Assembly (NCBI GenBank): GCA_944326085.1
Contig: CALVCL010000004.1
Location: 62,001 to 126,000, forward strand
Reading direction: 5' to 3'
Length of the DNA: 64,000 nt
Source of the DNA: an uncultured Tidjanibacter sp.
GTDB taxonomy: Bacteria > Bacteroidota > Bacteroidia > Bacteroidales > Rikenellaceae
Shown: piece by piece, positions 45,653 through 55,318 of the stretch
Numbering within the stretch: position 1 is the stretch's first letter
Layout of the letters: each line of letters opens with the position of its first letter
Position numbers and translations under genes: made by a program
The notes under the pieces: generated by a model
What the model was told of the DNA's origin: nothing
The model's database searches: none
Seen by the model: only the letters and a program-made list of their open reading frames with translations

Positions 45653-47284
45653 ATGGAAGGAAACAGCACACAGACCAAGTACATATTCGTGACGGGAGGT
45701 GTCGCTTCGTCGCTTGGTAAAGGTATCATATCGGCATCGGTGGCACGTCTTTTACAGGCACGCGGATATTCCGTAACAATACAGAAACTCGATCCGTACA
45801 TAAACGTAGATCCAGGCACGCTCAATCCCTATGAACACGGCGAATGTTACGTTACCGAAGACGGTGCAGAGACAGACCTCGACCTAGGTCACTACGAACG
45901 TTTCACGTCGATAACGACCTCGAAAGCCAACAACGTCACCACCGGTAAAATATACCAAACAGTTATAAACAAGGAGCGTCGCGGCGATTTTCTCGGCAAG
46001 ACAGTACAGGTAGTACCCCACATTACAGACGAAATCAAGCGCCGCATCAAACTATTGGGCAGCAAAAAGGAATACGATGTTGTAATCACCGAGGTGGGAG
46101 GCACAGTAGGTGACATTGAGTCACTCCCATACATCGAGGCTGTACGCCAGCTCCGTTACGAACTGGGGTACAAAAACTCGGCCGTAGTACACCTTACTCT
46201 CGTACCGTACATGTCAGCTTCGGGCGAGCTGAAGACCAAACCCACGCAGCACTCCGTAAAGATGATGCTTGAGAATGGTCTCCAACCCGATATTCTCGTA
46301 CTGCGTACTGAAAAGGAATTGAGTCAGGACATACGCCGTAAAGTGGCCCTATTCTGCAATGTGGAACCGAAGGCCGTTGTAGAGTCAATAGACGTGCCGA
46401 CAATCTACGAAGTGCCACTCAAGATGCACGCACAGCACCTTGACGAAACAATTCTTGAAACCCTCGGCCTTCCCGCCGACAGAGAACCGGACCTGAAAGC
46501 GTGGGAGGAGTTCGTATACAAGGTCAAGCACTACGACCGTACGGTAAACATTGCTCTTGTAGGTAAATACACCGAACTGCCTGACACATACAAGTCAATC
46601 AGCGAATCGTTCGTACATGCAGGCGCAGCAAACCACGTACATGTAAACCTCGTTTATGTAAACTCCGAAACAATCAAACCGGAGAATGTCGGTGAAACTC
46701 TCTGCGGCATGAGCGGAATACTGGTAGCCCCGGGTTTCGGCACCCGAGGCGTAGAGGGCAAGATTACCGCAGTCCGTTATGCGCGTGAAAACAACATTCC
46801 GTTTCTCGGAATATGTCTCGGCATGCAGTGCGCCGTAATCGAATTCGCACGCCACGTTCTCGGCTACGAAGATGCAGACTCTGCCGAAATGCGCAAAACG
46901 CCACATCCTGTCATAGACCTCATGGAAGAACAGAAAGGTGTTACGGAAAAGGGAGGTACCATGCGTCTGGGTGCATACCCGTGCCGCATAAAACAGCCAT
47001 CAAAACTGTATGATGCTTACGGCAGCGGACTGATACACGAACGCCACAGACATCGCTACGAGTTCAACAATGAGTTCCTTGCCGAATTCGAGAAGGCAGG
47101 CATGAAGGCTGTCGGCATCAATCCCGACACCAACCTCGTCGAAGCCGTAGAACTCGAAGGTCATCCGTGGTTCATAGGTGTACAGTACCACCCTGAATAC
47201 AAAAGTACCGTAAGTCATCCTCATCCGCTGTTCAGGGCTTTCGTAGCCGCAGCGATGGAATACGATGACAAGCAGCACAAATAA
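45653..47284 (+). CDS. pyrG: CTP synthase
   Basis: 543 aa. Amidates UTP to CTP with glutamine. The synthetase domain begins [31 protein letters not shown] and includes [40 protein letters not shown]. The glutaminase domain (from about 290) has the nucleophile in [21 protein letters not shown]. The His-Glu partners are in [12 protein letters not shown]. All active-site elements are present and length equals E. coli PyrG (545 aa). Tightly linked downstream of the DUF349 gene, followed by a hairpin and yidC. Confidence 0.98.
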   Translation: MEGNSTQTKYIFVTGGVASSLGKGIISASVARLLQARGYSVTIQKLDPYINVDPGTLNPYEHGECYVTEDGAETDLDLGHYERFTSITTSKANNVTTGKIYQTVINKERRGDFLGKTVQVVPHITDEIKRRIKLLGSKKEYDVVITEVGGTVGDIESLPYIEAVRQLRYELGYKNSAVVHLTLVPYMSASGELKTKPTQHSVKMMLENGLQPDILVLRTEKELSQDIRRKVALFCNVEPKAVVESIDVPTIYEVPLKMHAQHLDETILETLGLPADREPDLKAWEEFVYKVKHYDRTVNIALVGKYTELPDTYKSISESFVHAGAANHVHVNLVYVNSETIKPENVGETLCGMSGILVAPGFGTRGVEGKITAVRYARENNIPFLGICLGMQCAVIEFARHVLGYEDADSAEMRKTPHPVIDLMEEQKGVTEKGGTMRLGAYPCRIKQPSKLYDAYGSGLIHERHRHRYEFNNEFLAEFEKAGMKAVGINPDTNLVEAVELEGHPWFIGVQYHPEYKSTVSHPHPLFRAFVAAAMEYDDKQHK

Positions 47285-47290
47285 TGCATA

Positions 47291-47329
47291 GCACACTTCC
47301 GCATGCGATTACGATATGCGGAAGTGTGC
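47291..47329 (+). terminator. hairpin after pyrG
   Basis: 14-bp perfect stem GCACACTTCCGCAT/ATGCGGAAGTGTGC with an 11-nt loop, 6 nt past the pyrG stop. No T-run, so termination may be partial. Confidence 0.6.
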
Positions 47330-47411
47330 GGCTTAAATACGGTATAATTCAAAAATGGACTACCCCAAACGCCTTACCAGTAAAATACAACAACAGAAAC
47401 GACACATATAA

Positions 47412-49397
47412 ATGGATAAGAAGACATTAACCGGCCTTCTGATAGTTGCCGTAATATTGTTCGGATACGTATTCTACAATTCCAAACAAGTCGAAAAATA
47501 CCAAAATGAACAATACAGGGCCGACTCGATAGCACGCGCCGAACATCCTGAATGGTTCACCGAACAGGCACCTGCGAATGCGTCCGAAGCATACGCAACA
47601 GCCAAAGCAGCTGAACAGGCACTGCAGGACTCTATCAGGACAGCCAATCTCGGCCAGTCACTCATCGACGCATCCAACGCCGAAGCACAGACCTATACCT
47701 TGGAAAACGAAGTGCTGAAAGTATGGATATCTTCCAAAGGAGGTATCATAACCAACGCGGAACTCAAGGAATACAAACGCTATGGCGGCGACCCGCTCAT
47801 GATATACAAGGACGGCACGGCCAGGTTCAACATGGAACTGTTCATGAAACGTTCCTACAATTCGGTACAGATAAATACCGAAGAATATGTGTTTACCGAT
47901 GTTGAGACTCTCGAATTCCCGATGGAAGACGGCAGTATGGCCAGGAGCATCAAGCTCCGACTGCCTGTTGACGAAGGTGCTGCAATAGAATATGTATACA
48001 CTCTGTATCCGAACAACTACATGGTTGATTTCGACGTCAACTTCATCGGCATGCAGAACTACACATCCAACCTTACGTTCTTCAACTTCGACTGGGGAGC
48101 CACAACACTCCAGAACGAAAAGGGCTACAAGAACGAGAACATGAACACCACCCTTGCCTACCACTATCCAGATGCCCGCAAAATCGAGCAGCTTGGTGCA
48201 TCGGATAACTCCCGAAGCAAGGAAATCAAAACCAAGGTACAGTGGGTAAGCTTCAAGCAGCAGTTCTTCTCGTCAGTACTCATCGCACGCGATGAATTCA
48301 CTGCCGAAAAGGTTGGTTTCAACACCTACAAGCCAGGAACCGGTTCCATAAAGGACTTTTATGCCACATTCTCCGTACCGTATGATTCGGACAAGACAAA
48401 CTACGGTTTCCAATACTACTTCGGTCCGAACGACTACAAGGTCATGAAGTCGTATGACATGAAACTGGAAAAGGTAATCCCGCTCGGCGGCAGTCTCATA
48501 AGCTGGATAAATACCGGACTTACCATAAATGTCTTCAACTGGCTAAGCAAGTCTATCGCGAGCTACGGTATCATCATCCTGCTGCTCACGATAATGATAA
48601 AGCTGATTATTCTCCCGCTCACATACAAATCATACATGTCGAGTGCCAAAATGAGGGTACTCCAGCCTCAGATAGCCGAAATTAATGAGCGCTATCCCAA
48701 TCAGGAGGATGCGCTCAAGAAGCAGCAGGCAATCATGGAACTCTATAAGAAATGCGGCGTCAGCCCCATGGGGGGATGTATTCCGATGCTCATACAGATG
48801 CCTATTCTTATAGCTATGTTCCGCTTCCTGCCGGCATCCATAGAGCTTCGCGGTCAGCATTTCCTGTGGGCTGAAGACCTGTCATCTTATGACAGCGTAC
48901 TGCAGCTGCCGTTCAACATCCCATTTTACGGCGATCATGTCAGCCTCTTCACGCTGCTCATGGCCCTCTCGCTATTCTTCTACTCGCGCATGACCTACAA
49001 GCAGACTGCATCGGCAGGCCCCCAGATGGCCGGTATGAAATTCATGACCGTATATCTGATGCCTATACTGATGCTGTGCTGGTTCAACAGCTATGCCAGC
49101 GGTCTGACATACTACTACCTGCTGTCGCAGCTTCTCACTATCCTCATAATGTTTATAATCCGTTACTCGGTCAATGAGGAGAAACTGCTGGCCAAGCTGC
49201 AAAGCAATGCCGCCAAGGCTGAAAAAAATGCAACATCCAAGAAAAAGAGCAAATGGATGCAGCGTTACGAGGAAGCTCTCAGGCAGCAGCAGGAGATGCA
49301 GCGCCAGCAGCAACAGCAAATATATGGCGGCCACCAAAAAGCTCATACGGCAAAACCGCAGAGCACAAAAAACCAGCCGCCTAAAAAGCGTCGATAG
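47412..49397 (+). CDS. yidC: membrane protein insertase YidC
   Basis: 661 aa. Inserts and folds inner-membrane proteins, alone or with SecYEG. An N-terminal membrane helix (TLTGLLIVAVILFGYVFYN) is followed by the large periplasmic beta domain (about 90-370). The conserved five-helix core starts near ASYGIIILLLTIMIKLIILPLTYKSYMSSAKMRVLQPQIAEI and includes CGVSPMGGCIPMLIQMPILIAMFRFLP and a late PILMLCWFNSYASGLTYYYLLSQLLTI. The C-tail is basic and Gln-rich (about 600-661), as in Bacteroidota homologues, and may contact ribosomes. Confidence 0.96.
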   Translation: MDKKTLTGLLIVAVILFGYVFYNSKQVEKYQNEQYRADSIARAEHPEWFTEQAPANASEAYATAKAAEQALQDSIRTANLGQSLIDASNAEAQTYTLENEVLKVWISSKGGIITNAELKEYKRYGGDPLMIYKDGTARFNMELFMKRSYNSVQINTEEYVFTDVETLEFPMEDGSMARSIKLRLPVDEGAAIEYVYTLYPNNYMVDFDVNFIGMQNYTSNLTFFNFDWGATTLQNEKGYKNENMNTTLAYHYPDARKIEQLGASDNSRSKEIKTKVQWVSFKQQFFSSVLIARDEFTAEKVGFNTYKPGTGSIKDFYATFSVPYDSDKTNYGFQYYFGPNDYKVMKSYDMKLEKVIPLGGSLISWINTGLTINVFNWLSKSIASYGIIILLLTIMIKLIILPLTYKSYMSSAKMRVLQPQIAEINERYPNQEDALKKQQAIMELYKKCGVSPMGGCIPMLIQMPILIAMFRFLPASIELRGQHFLWAEDLSSYDSVLQLPFNIPFYGDHVSLFTLLMALSLFFYSRMTYKQTASAGPQMAGMKFMTVYLMPILMLCWFNSYASGLTYYYLLSQLLTILIMFIIRYSVNEEKLLAKLQSNAAKAEKNATSKKKSKWMQRYEEALRQQQEMQRQQQQQIYGGHQKAHTAKPQSTKNQPPKKRR

Positions 49398-49412
49398 TCA
49401 AATCCGATTAAT

Positions 49413-49450
49413 AAAAAAGCGTGATGAACAGGTCGTCGTCACGCTTTTTT
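49413..49450 (+). terminator. terminator of yidC
   Basis: 12-bp stem AAAAAAGCGTGA/TCACGCTTTTTT with a 14-nt loop; the 3' arm ends in a six-T run. 15 nt past the yidC stop. Confidence 0.88.
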
Positions 49451-49548
49451 ATTGATATAACTTATACAGGCACACAATATTTGGATAAAGCTTTACGTCT
49501 TTGGGGCATTTAACCCCAAAACCCCAACCATGTTATTCCTCTTTTGCG

Positions 49549-49556
49549 TATATTTG
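49549..49556 (+). promoter_or_regulatory. -7 element upstream of the IbrA/IbrB-type module
   Basis: TATATTTG, 34 nt before the GTG start of the first module gene. A 7-bp hairpin TTTGGGG/CCCCAAA (49500-49506 with 49514-49520) lies just upstream. Confidence 0.45.
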
Positions 49557-49590
49557 ATAAATTGAAAATGCAAATCCAGCAATAAATATA

Positions 49591-49998
49591 GTGAAATTAA
49601 ACGGAGAAGATGACGAACTTTACCGAAGGGTGGCACGCCTGGTGATGGACAAAGACGTGCTGGCCAGCAACAACAACTATCCGTTCAAAACATCTGCCAG
49701 TCACATATGGTTCGTGGCATATGACGAGAATGACACTACAACAGGTTTCATACCTGTGGCAGTAAGGAACAGGAACGCCACTATCAACAACTACTATATT
49801 GCCAATAACGACATTGATGTATTTGGTAAACTGCTCGACACAACCATAACCAACCTGCACCCAAAATTTACCATACTGTCCGTCACTCAGCGTCAGCACA
49901 TATCAACATTCAGAAAATACGGGTTCACTACCATATTCGAATGGGAGAAATATGTCAAAATGATATACAATGTCGACAGTACGAAAGAACGTCTATGA
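49591..49998 (+). CDS. GNAT-like hypothetical protein
   Basis: 135 aa from GTG 49591; the first ATG is 18 codons later and would lose the conserved-looking start KLNGEDDELYRRVARLVMDK. Alternating strands and helices are compatible with a GNAT acyltransferase fold (HIWFVAYDENDTTTGFIPVAVRN, NNYYIANND, FTILSVTQRQHISTFRKYGFTTIFEWEKYVKM). I do not see a clear acetyl-CoA QxxGxG/A loop. The 3' end overlaps the IbrA-like gene by 29 nt, so it belongs to that module. Function not assigned beyond the fold-level guess. Confidence 0.6.
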   Translation: MKLNGEDDELYRRVARLVMDKDVLASNNNYPFKTSASHIWFVAYDENDTTTGFIPVAVRNRNATINNYYIANNDIDVFGKLLDTTITNLHPKFTILSVTQRQHISTFRKYGFTTIFEWEKYVKMIYNVDSTKERL

Positions 49999-51256
49999 GT
50001 TGGCACAGGAACGCCTCCGTACCGTATTCTCGGAATTCGACAATGTATACATATCGTTTTCCGGAGGAAAGGACAGCGGTGTGTTGCTCAATCTGTGCAT
50101 AGATTACATGCGCAGGCACAACATAACCCGCAAACTTGGCGTATTCCACATGGACTATGAAGTCCAATGATGAAACAACCAGATACATAGAACGGGTATT
50201 CAACGCCAACCTCGACATACTCGAAATATACCGTGTCTGCATTCCTTTCAAAGTGCCGACATGCACTTCCATGTACCAATCCTATTGGCGCCCGTGGGAG
50301 GAAAGCAAACGCGACATGTGGGTACGCAATATGCCAGCCGGAAGCTACACTTTAAAAGACTTTCCGTTCTATTCAGACAATATGTGGGACTACGAATTTC
50401 AGCAAATGTTCGCACAGTGGTACCACCGGCTCAAACATGCCGCCCGCACATGCTGCCTCGTCGGAATACGCACCCAGGAGAGCTACAACCGCTGGCGTAC
50501 CATATACGGCGGCAAACGCATATCGCAGTATCGCAACCTCGTATGGACATCGCGAAACTGCACCGGTGTCTACAACGCCTACATAATCTACGACTGGCTC
50601 ACGACCGATATTTGGACGGCGAACGGACGTTTTGGCTGGGATTACAACAAACTCTACGACCTATTCTATAAGGCAGGTGTTCCGCTTGAGAAACAGCGTG
50701 TAGCCAGTCCGTTCATTTCGGCCGCACAAGAGCATCTAGCTCTATACAAGGCCCTCAACCCCGATATGTGGGGCAAGATGATATGTCGTGTGAACGGGGT
50801 AAACTTTACTGGACTATACGGTTCGACACGTGCCGTTGCACACCACAAGGCCACACTGCACCCGGCCACACGTGGGAAAGCTACATGCATTTCCTGCTCT
50901 CTACCCTGCCGGCCCGTACACGCGACAACTACCTGCGCAAGTTGGCCGTAAGTATCAATTTCTGGCGTACACGTGGAGGTGTTCTTGCCGAAGAAACAAT
51001 AGAGAAACTCAAGGCAATGGGAATAAAAATAGAAGTTGGCGAAAAGTCCAACTACAAAACCGACAAGCGTCCGGTACGCATGGAATACCTTGATGACATA
51101 GATATTCCTGAATTCAGGGAATTACCATCATTCAAACGCATGTGCATCTGCATACTCAAGAACGACCATGCATGCAAATACATGGGATTTGCACTTACAA
51201 AGAAGGAACTCGACGACAAGCGCCGCATAATGGACTACTATAAGCTATTCAAATGA
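49970..51256 (+). pseudogene. IbrA-like PAPS-reductase-family gene with two frame disruptions
   Basis: Homologous stretches lie in three consecutive frames. Part 1 (to 50170) has the PP-loop ISFSGGKDSGVLLNL and ends HMDYEVQ then TGA. Part 2 is one base over, from about 50169 (DETTRYIERVF) to about 50858; it includes FKVPTCTSMYQSYWRPWEESKRDMWV and the DUF3440-typical CRVNGVNFTGLYG. Part 3 returns to the first frame at about 50861 (PGHTWESYMHFLLSTLPARTRDNYLRKL) and runs to TGA 51256. Net frame change is zero. Each junction fits a 1-2-nt indel. The ATGA overlap with the next gene is kept. Probably inactive, unless the indels are assembly errors. Confidence 0.8.
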
Positions 51257-51822
51257 CACAGGGGAAAAAGTTCCGCAATCCGGTATACGATGTCATAGCA
51301 GTACCGGTGACCAAGGTAAAGGCCAATGCATACAATCCTAACGTGGTAGCCCCGCCCGAGATGAAACTGCTCGAACTGTCGATATGGGAGGACGGGTACA
51401 CCTCGCCATGCGTATGCTATTACGACAAGGAAAACGATATTTACGAACTGGTCGATGGCTATCACAGATATATGGTCATGAAAACCTCCAAACGCATATA
51501 CGAGCGTGACGGCGGCATGCTGCCTGTAGTGGTGATAGACAAGGATCTCTCCAACCGCATGGCCTCAACCATACGTCACAACAGGGCACGCGGCACCCAC
51601 TCCCTAGAGCTCATGACCAACATCGTGGCTGAGCTCAAACAGGCAGGCATGACGGATGCATGGATAATGAAAAACATAGGCATGGATCGCGACGAACTGC
51701 TGCGTCTCAAACAGATATCAGGTCTGGCCGCACTTTTCGCAGACAAGGATTTCAGCATTCCGGAGATCGAGTTTCCCACCGCACCAGGCCAGCATATCCG
51801 TAAAAAGAAGCCTCAAAAATAA
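51253..51822 (+). CDS. IbrB-like ParB-N-domain protein
   Basis: 189 aa. ParB/Srx-type N-terminal domain: VIAVPVTKVKANAYNPNVVAPPEMKLLELSIWEDGYTSP, ELVDGYHRYMVMKT and the ParB box-like STIRHNRARGTHS. This is followed by a helical segment (ELMTNIVAELKQAGMTDAWIMKNIGMDRDELLRLKQISGLA) resembling the HTH that follows ParB-N domains. In E. coli, IbrA and IbrB together act on expression of eib genes and lie on mobile DNA. The ATGA overlap with the IbrA-like gene implies coupled translation. This gene looks intact although its partner is disrupted. Confidence 0.82.
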   Translation: MTQGKKFRNPVYDVIAVPVTKVKANAYNPNVVAPPEMKLLELSIWEDGYTSPCVCYYDKENDIYELVDGYHRYMVMKTSKRIYERDGGMLPVVVIDKDLSNRMASTIRHNRARGTHSLELMTNIVAELKQAGMTDAWIMKNIGMDRDELLRLKQISGLAALFADKDFSIPEIEFPTAPGQHIRKKKPQK

Positions 51823-51851
51823 CCGGCAACAATACCGTCAGATTTACTCAG

Positions 51852-51859
51852 TATATTTG
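51852..51859 (+). promoter_or_regulatory. -7 element upstream of the LMW phosphatase
   Basis: TATATTTG, 30 nt before the ATG at 51890. -33 poor. Confidence 0.45.
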
Positions 51860-51889
51860 CGCATACACACAACTTAAACCGACACAATT

Positions 51890-52366
51890 ATGGCAGACAA
51901 ACACAAGATACTGTTCGTATGCATGGGCAATATTTGCCGCTCACCTGCTGCCGAAGGCATCATGCGTCACATGGTTGCCGAAGCCGGTAAAGCAGACTCA
52001 TTCGAAATAGACTCGGCAGGCACATATTCCGGACATCGCGGCGACCTACCCGACCCTCGCATGCGTGAAGCGGCTGCCCGCCGCGGATACATTCTGACCC
52101 ACAGGGCACGTCCTGTCATGGATGATGATTTCAACCGTTTCGACATGATAATAGCCATGGACGACCGCAATGTAGATGCACTCGAACGTCTCTCTTTCAC
52201 ACTCGAAGACAGGGCCAAGATATACCGCATGACAGACTTCAGTACTCACAAAATATATGACCACGTTCCCGACCCTTATTACGAAGGTCGCGAGGGTTTC
52301 GAGCTAGTTCTCGATATGCTTGAGGATGCATGTGCGGGACTGCTGGAATACTTGCACAGAAAGTAA
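51890..52366 (+). CDS. low-molecular-weight protein-tyrosine phosphatase
   Basis: 158 aa. The phosphate-binding loop is FVCMGNICRSPAAEGIM (CX5R: CMGNICRS, Cys at about residue 11). The general acid Asp lies in HVPDPYYEGREGFELVLDML (DPYY motif). Both match the LMW-PTP family, which dephosphorylates tyrosines in exopolysaccharide kinases or other proteins. No BY-kinase gene is next to it, so the partner is not shown. Ends at a strong terminator. Confidence 0.94.
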   Translation: MADKHKILFVCMGNICRSPAAEGIMRHMVAEAGKADSFEIDSAGTYSGHRGDLPDPRMREAAARRGYILTHRARPVMDDDFNRFDMIIAMDDRNVDALERLSFTLEDRAKIYRMTDFSTHKIYDHVPDPYYEGREGFELVLDMLEDACAGLLEYLHRK

Positions 52367-52379
52367 CACCAAGCTACAC

Positions 52380-52410
52380 AAAAGGCAGAACTACGAGAGT
52401 TCTGCCTTTT
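52380..52410. terminator. bidirectional terminator
   Basis: 13-bp stem AAAAGGCAGAACT/AGTTCTGCCTTTT with a 5-nt loop; T-runs in both directions. Between the LMW phosphatase and the convergent EamA gene. Confidence 0.88.
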
Positions 52411-52434
52411 GTGTATATATTGTATTCTTAATAT

Positions 52435-53376
52435 CTATGCCCTCTCCTTGTGATGCCGCATCGGCAGCCTCGGGAACAGCTTGCGGAAACGTACCATATA
52501 ATTCGTAATGTTTCCACCGGCGATTATGAATGTAACGGCAAGAATTATCATCAATATACCGCATATAATTCTCGGCGTAAGAGGCTCTCCGAAAATAGTC
52601 ACACCGAATATCACCGCCGTAACAGGCTCGAGAGCACCGAGTATGGCCGTCGGAGTCGAACCTATATACTGGATGGCTGCCGTAGTACACAGGAACGATA
52701 TGGCCGTTGGGAACATAGCCAATGCTATAAGATTTCCCCACATATACCACTCGTCAGGTAGACTCACGTCGCGTCCGAAATTGAGCCTTACAAGAAACAG
52801 CGATAAGCCGAACAGAATTACATAAAACGTCACGGTCAACGTTGCTACGGATTTGAGCCGCGGACGGTTAACACCGACGATGTAAATCGCATATGCAAGT
52901 GCCGATATCATAACTAGCAAGGTGCCTATCCAACTCAGAGTAGCGCCGTCTTCCCCTCTATACAGCAATCCTATACCAAGCAGTGCCAGCACAATGCACA
53001 GCCCTGTCAGCAACGTTATCTTCTCCTTAAAGACAAGAGCCATGATAACAGCTACCATGACAGGATAAACAAACAATAAGGTAGACGCTATACCGGCCGC
53101 CATATAGTTATAACTCTGGAAGAGTGTCAGCGACGACACGGCCACCAACAGACCCAACACCACAAGCGGCAATATTTCGCGACGCTGCAACCTGAAGCTG
53201 CGTCCCCTGAGTTTTATCATAAGCCCAAGCATCACTATTGCAAACAGATACCTGAAAAAAAGCACAGAATCCGGGTCCATACCATGCTTGTACAGAGGCA
53301 ACGCGAACAAAGGGTTCATACCATAAGTGGCAGCAGCAACAGCTCCCAATACATAGCCCTTGACCTTATTGTTCAT
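52435..53376 (-). CDS. EamA/DMT-family permease
   Basis: 313 aa from ATG 53376 (another ATG at 53385 is possible). The frame extends to 53400, but a -7 box overlaps that start. Ten membrane helices in two EamA repeats: KGYVLGAVAAATYGMNPLFALPLY...FRYLFAIVMLGLMI and TLSWIGTLLVMISALAYAIYIVGV...PTAILGALEPVTAVIFGVTIFGEPLTPRIICGILMIILAVTFI. The LEPVTAVIFGVTIFGE block is characteristic of the second repeat. Exporter or importer of small metabolites; substrate unknown. Monocistronic. Confidence 0.9.
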   Translation of the reverse strand: MNNKVKGYVLGAVAAATYGMNPLFALPLYKHGMDPDSVLFFRYLFAIVMLGLMIKLRGRSFRLQRREILPLVVLGLLVAVSSLTLFQSYNYMAAGIASTLLFVYPVMVAVIMALVFKEKITLLTGLCIVLALLGIGLLYRGEDGATLSWIGTLLVMISALAYAIYIVGVNRPRLKSVATLTVTFYVILFGLSLFLVRLNFGRDVSLPDEWYMWGNLIALAMFPTAISFLCTTAAIQYIGSTPTAILGALEPVTAVIFGVTIFGEPLTPRIICGILMIILAVTFIIAGGNITNYMVRFRKLFPRLPMRHHKERA

Positions 53377-53397
53377 ATCCGACATATATTTTGGCGG

Positions 53398-53405
53398 CAA
53401 ATATA
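53398..53405 (-). promoter_or_regulatory. -7 element upstream of the EamA gene
   Basis: TATATTTG on the minus strand. It overlaps the start of the longest frame and so points to an ATG at 53385 or 53376. Confidence 0.5.
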
Positions 53406-53454
53406 ATACTTATATCGTATCAGCGGACAGTAATAATAGCCCTTAATTTATCCT

Positions 53455-53485
53455 AAAAAAGCGGGCGGAGTATAACTCCGCCCGC
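53455..53485 (-). terminator. terminator of proS
   Basis: 11-bp GC-rich stem GCGGGCGGAGT/ACTCCGCCCGC (53461-53471 with 53475-53485), 3-nt loop, TTTTTT following on the minus strand. 20 nt past the proS stop. Confidence 0.9.
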
Positions 53486-53505
53486 ATAAATATCATATCA
53501 ATGTA

Positions 53506-54990
53506 TCAATAACTGCGTGCAAAAAGTACCCTGCGATGCGAAGGCTTGCCGGTGAGCATATCCACCCCCTCTTCGTCTACCGTATCGAACGGTATGCAGC
53601 GTATCGTCGCTTTGGTAAGTTCCTTTATCTTCACCTCTGTTTCGGTCGTACCATCCCACGGTGCAAGTATGAAACCGCCTTTTTCATCGAGAACCCTATT
53701 GAACTCCTCAAAGGTATCCACCTTGGTTATCATTGAGTCGCGGAATGTAACAGCCTTCCGGTAAATATTCTCCTGAATATCCTCAAGCAGTTGGGCAACA
53801 TATTCGTCGATACCTTCAAGCGACACGGTCTCCTTCTCCAACGTATCGCGACGCATGATTTCGGCAGTACCGGCAGCCAGGTCGCGCGGACCTATAACAA
53901 TACGGACAGGGAAACCCTTGAGTTCGTACTCCGCGAACTTGAAGCCGGAACGAACATTGTCTCGGTCGTCTATCTTAACCGTAATGCCTTTGGCCTTCAG
54001 TTTTTCTGCAACCTTTTCCATTTCGGCTACCATGCGACGCAGTTCTTCCTCTCCCTTGTAAATCGGTATCATAACCACCTGTGTCGGAGCAAGACGCGGC
54101 GGCAGCACAAGACCGTTATCATCGGAATGTGCCATTATTAACGCCCCCATAAGTCTTGTCGAAACACCCCACGAGGTTGCCCATACATAATCCAGCTTAC
54201 CGTCACGGCCGGCAAACTGAACATCGAATGCCTTGGCAAAATTCTGTCCGAGGAAGTGCGACGTACCGCTCTGCAAAGCCTTACCGTCCTGCATGAGTGC
54301 CTCTATGGTATATGTATCTTCAGCGCCGGCAAAACGTTCGTTGGCAGTCTTGCGCCCCATGATTACTGGCAGGGCCATCCAATCCTTGGCAAAACGCGCA
54401 TATACATTTATCATCTTGTCAGCTTCCTCGATAGCCTGTTCCTTGGTTTCGTGTGCAGTATGCCCCTCCTGCCAAAGGAACTCTGCCGTACGAAGGAACA
54501 AACGCGTACGCATCTCCCAACGCACCACATTAGCCCACTGGTTAATCAAGATGGGTAGGTCGCGGTATGACTGTATCCAGTTTTTGTATGTGTTCCATAT
54601 TATGGTTTCCGAAGTAGGACGCACAATGAGTTCCTCCTCCAGTTTGGCGTCAGGGTCAACAACCACACCTTCTCCAGATGGATTGTTCATTAGCCTGTAA
54701 TGGGTAACTACGGCACACTCCTTTGCAAAACCCTCTACATGGTCAGCCTCACGACTGAAAAACGATTTCGGTATGAACAACGGAAAGTAGGCATTGACAT
54801 GACCCGTCTCCTTGAACATAGCGTCAAGCGCATCGTGCATCTTCTCCCAGATAGCATATCCGTATGGTTTTATGACCATACACCCGCGGACAGCCGAACT
54901 TTCGGCCAGACCGGCCTTAACGACAAGGTCGTTATACCATTGAGAATAATTCTCTGCACGGCTGGTCAACTCCTTTAACTCTTTTGCCAT
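53506..54990 (-). CDS. proS: prolyl-tRNA synthetase (short, eukaryote/archaea-type)
   Basis: 494 aa from ATG 54990 ([21 protein letters not shown]). A longer frame to 55029 would include the promoter. This is the ProS type without the INS editing domain, usual in Bacteroidota, instead of the 570-aa E. coli form. Class II motifs: [21 protein letters not shown], motif 2 region [35 protein letters not shown], and [35 protein letters not shown] leading to the anticodon-binding domain. The C-terminal zinc-binding-like domain ends [14 protein letters not shown]. Confidence 0.96.
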   Translation of the reverse strand: MAKELKELTSRAENYSQWYNDLVVKAGLAESSAVRGCMVIKPYGYAIWEKMHDALDAMFKETGHVNAYFPLFIPKSFFSREADHVEGFAKECAVVTHYRLMNNPSGEGVVVDPDAKLEEELIVRPTSETIIWNTYKNWIQSYRDLPILINQWANVVRWEMRTRLFLRTAEFLWQEGHTAHETKEQAIEEADKMINVYARFAKDWMALPVIMGRKTANERFAGAEDTYTIEALMQDGKALQSGTSHFLGQNFAKAFDVQFAGRDGKLDYVWATSWGVSTRLMGALIMAHSDDNGLVLPPRLAPTQVVMIPIYKGEEELRRMVAEMEKVAEKLKAKGITVKIDDRDNVRSGFKFAEYELKGFPVRIVIGPRDLAAGTAEIMRRDTLEKETVSLEGIDEYVAQLLEDIQENIYRKAVTFRDSMITKVDTFEEFNRVLDEKGGFILAPWDGTTETEVKIKELTKATIRCIPFDTVDEEGVDMLTGKPSHRRVLFARSY

Positions 54991-55318
54991 AATTATATCT
55001 TGTAATAATATTATCTTTGCAGGGTACAAAGGTATTCAGAATTCATCGAATTCCGACTTATAAGCCCAAAAATTAACAGGTTCGAATATGACTCGGTAGC
55101 TATTACCGGTTGTTTCACCTTGAGAATTGTCAATTTGACGTCCATAAATAGACGCAACGCTGTTTTTTATATTATATTTGAAATAACAGCACACGGAATG
55201 ACAATGGGTGTGTCATTAAATACGACACCGACCGTGCATTACAAAACGGTCACAACAACATACGACACCCATACATTCAACCGTTTTTTAAAAGATTGTA
55301 ACCACAACAAATACGACC
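54991..55318. other. divergent intergenic region with two promoter boxes
   Basis: Contains TACCTTTG on the minus strand (55027-55034), 36 nt before proS, and TATATTTG on the plus strand (55173-55180), 139 nt before the low-complexity lipoprotein. A second plus-strand TATCTTTG is near 55011. No coding frame or RNA gene seen. Confidence 0.45.

Noticed and set aside
50160..50175. Possible programmed +1 frameshift at CAA-TGA-TGA in the IbrA-like gene
   Set aside because: It resembles prfB-type recoding only superficially; no upstream SD-like stimulator is visible, and a second opposite shift would be needed at about 50860. Two indels are simpler.
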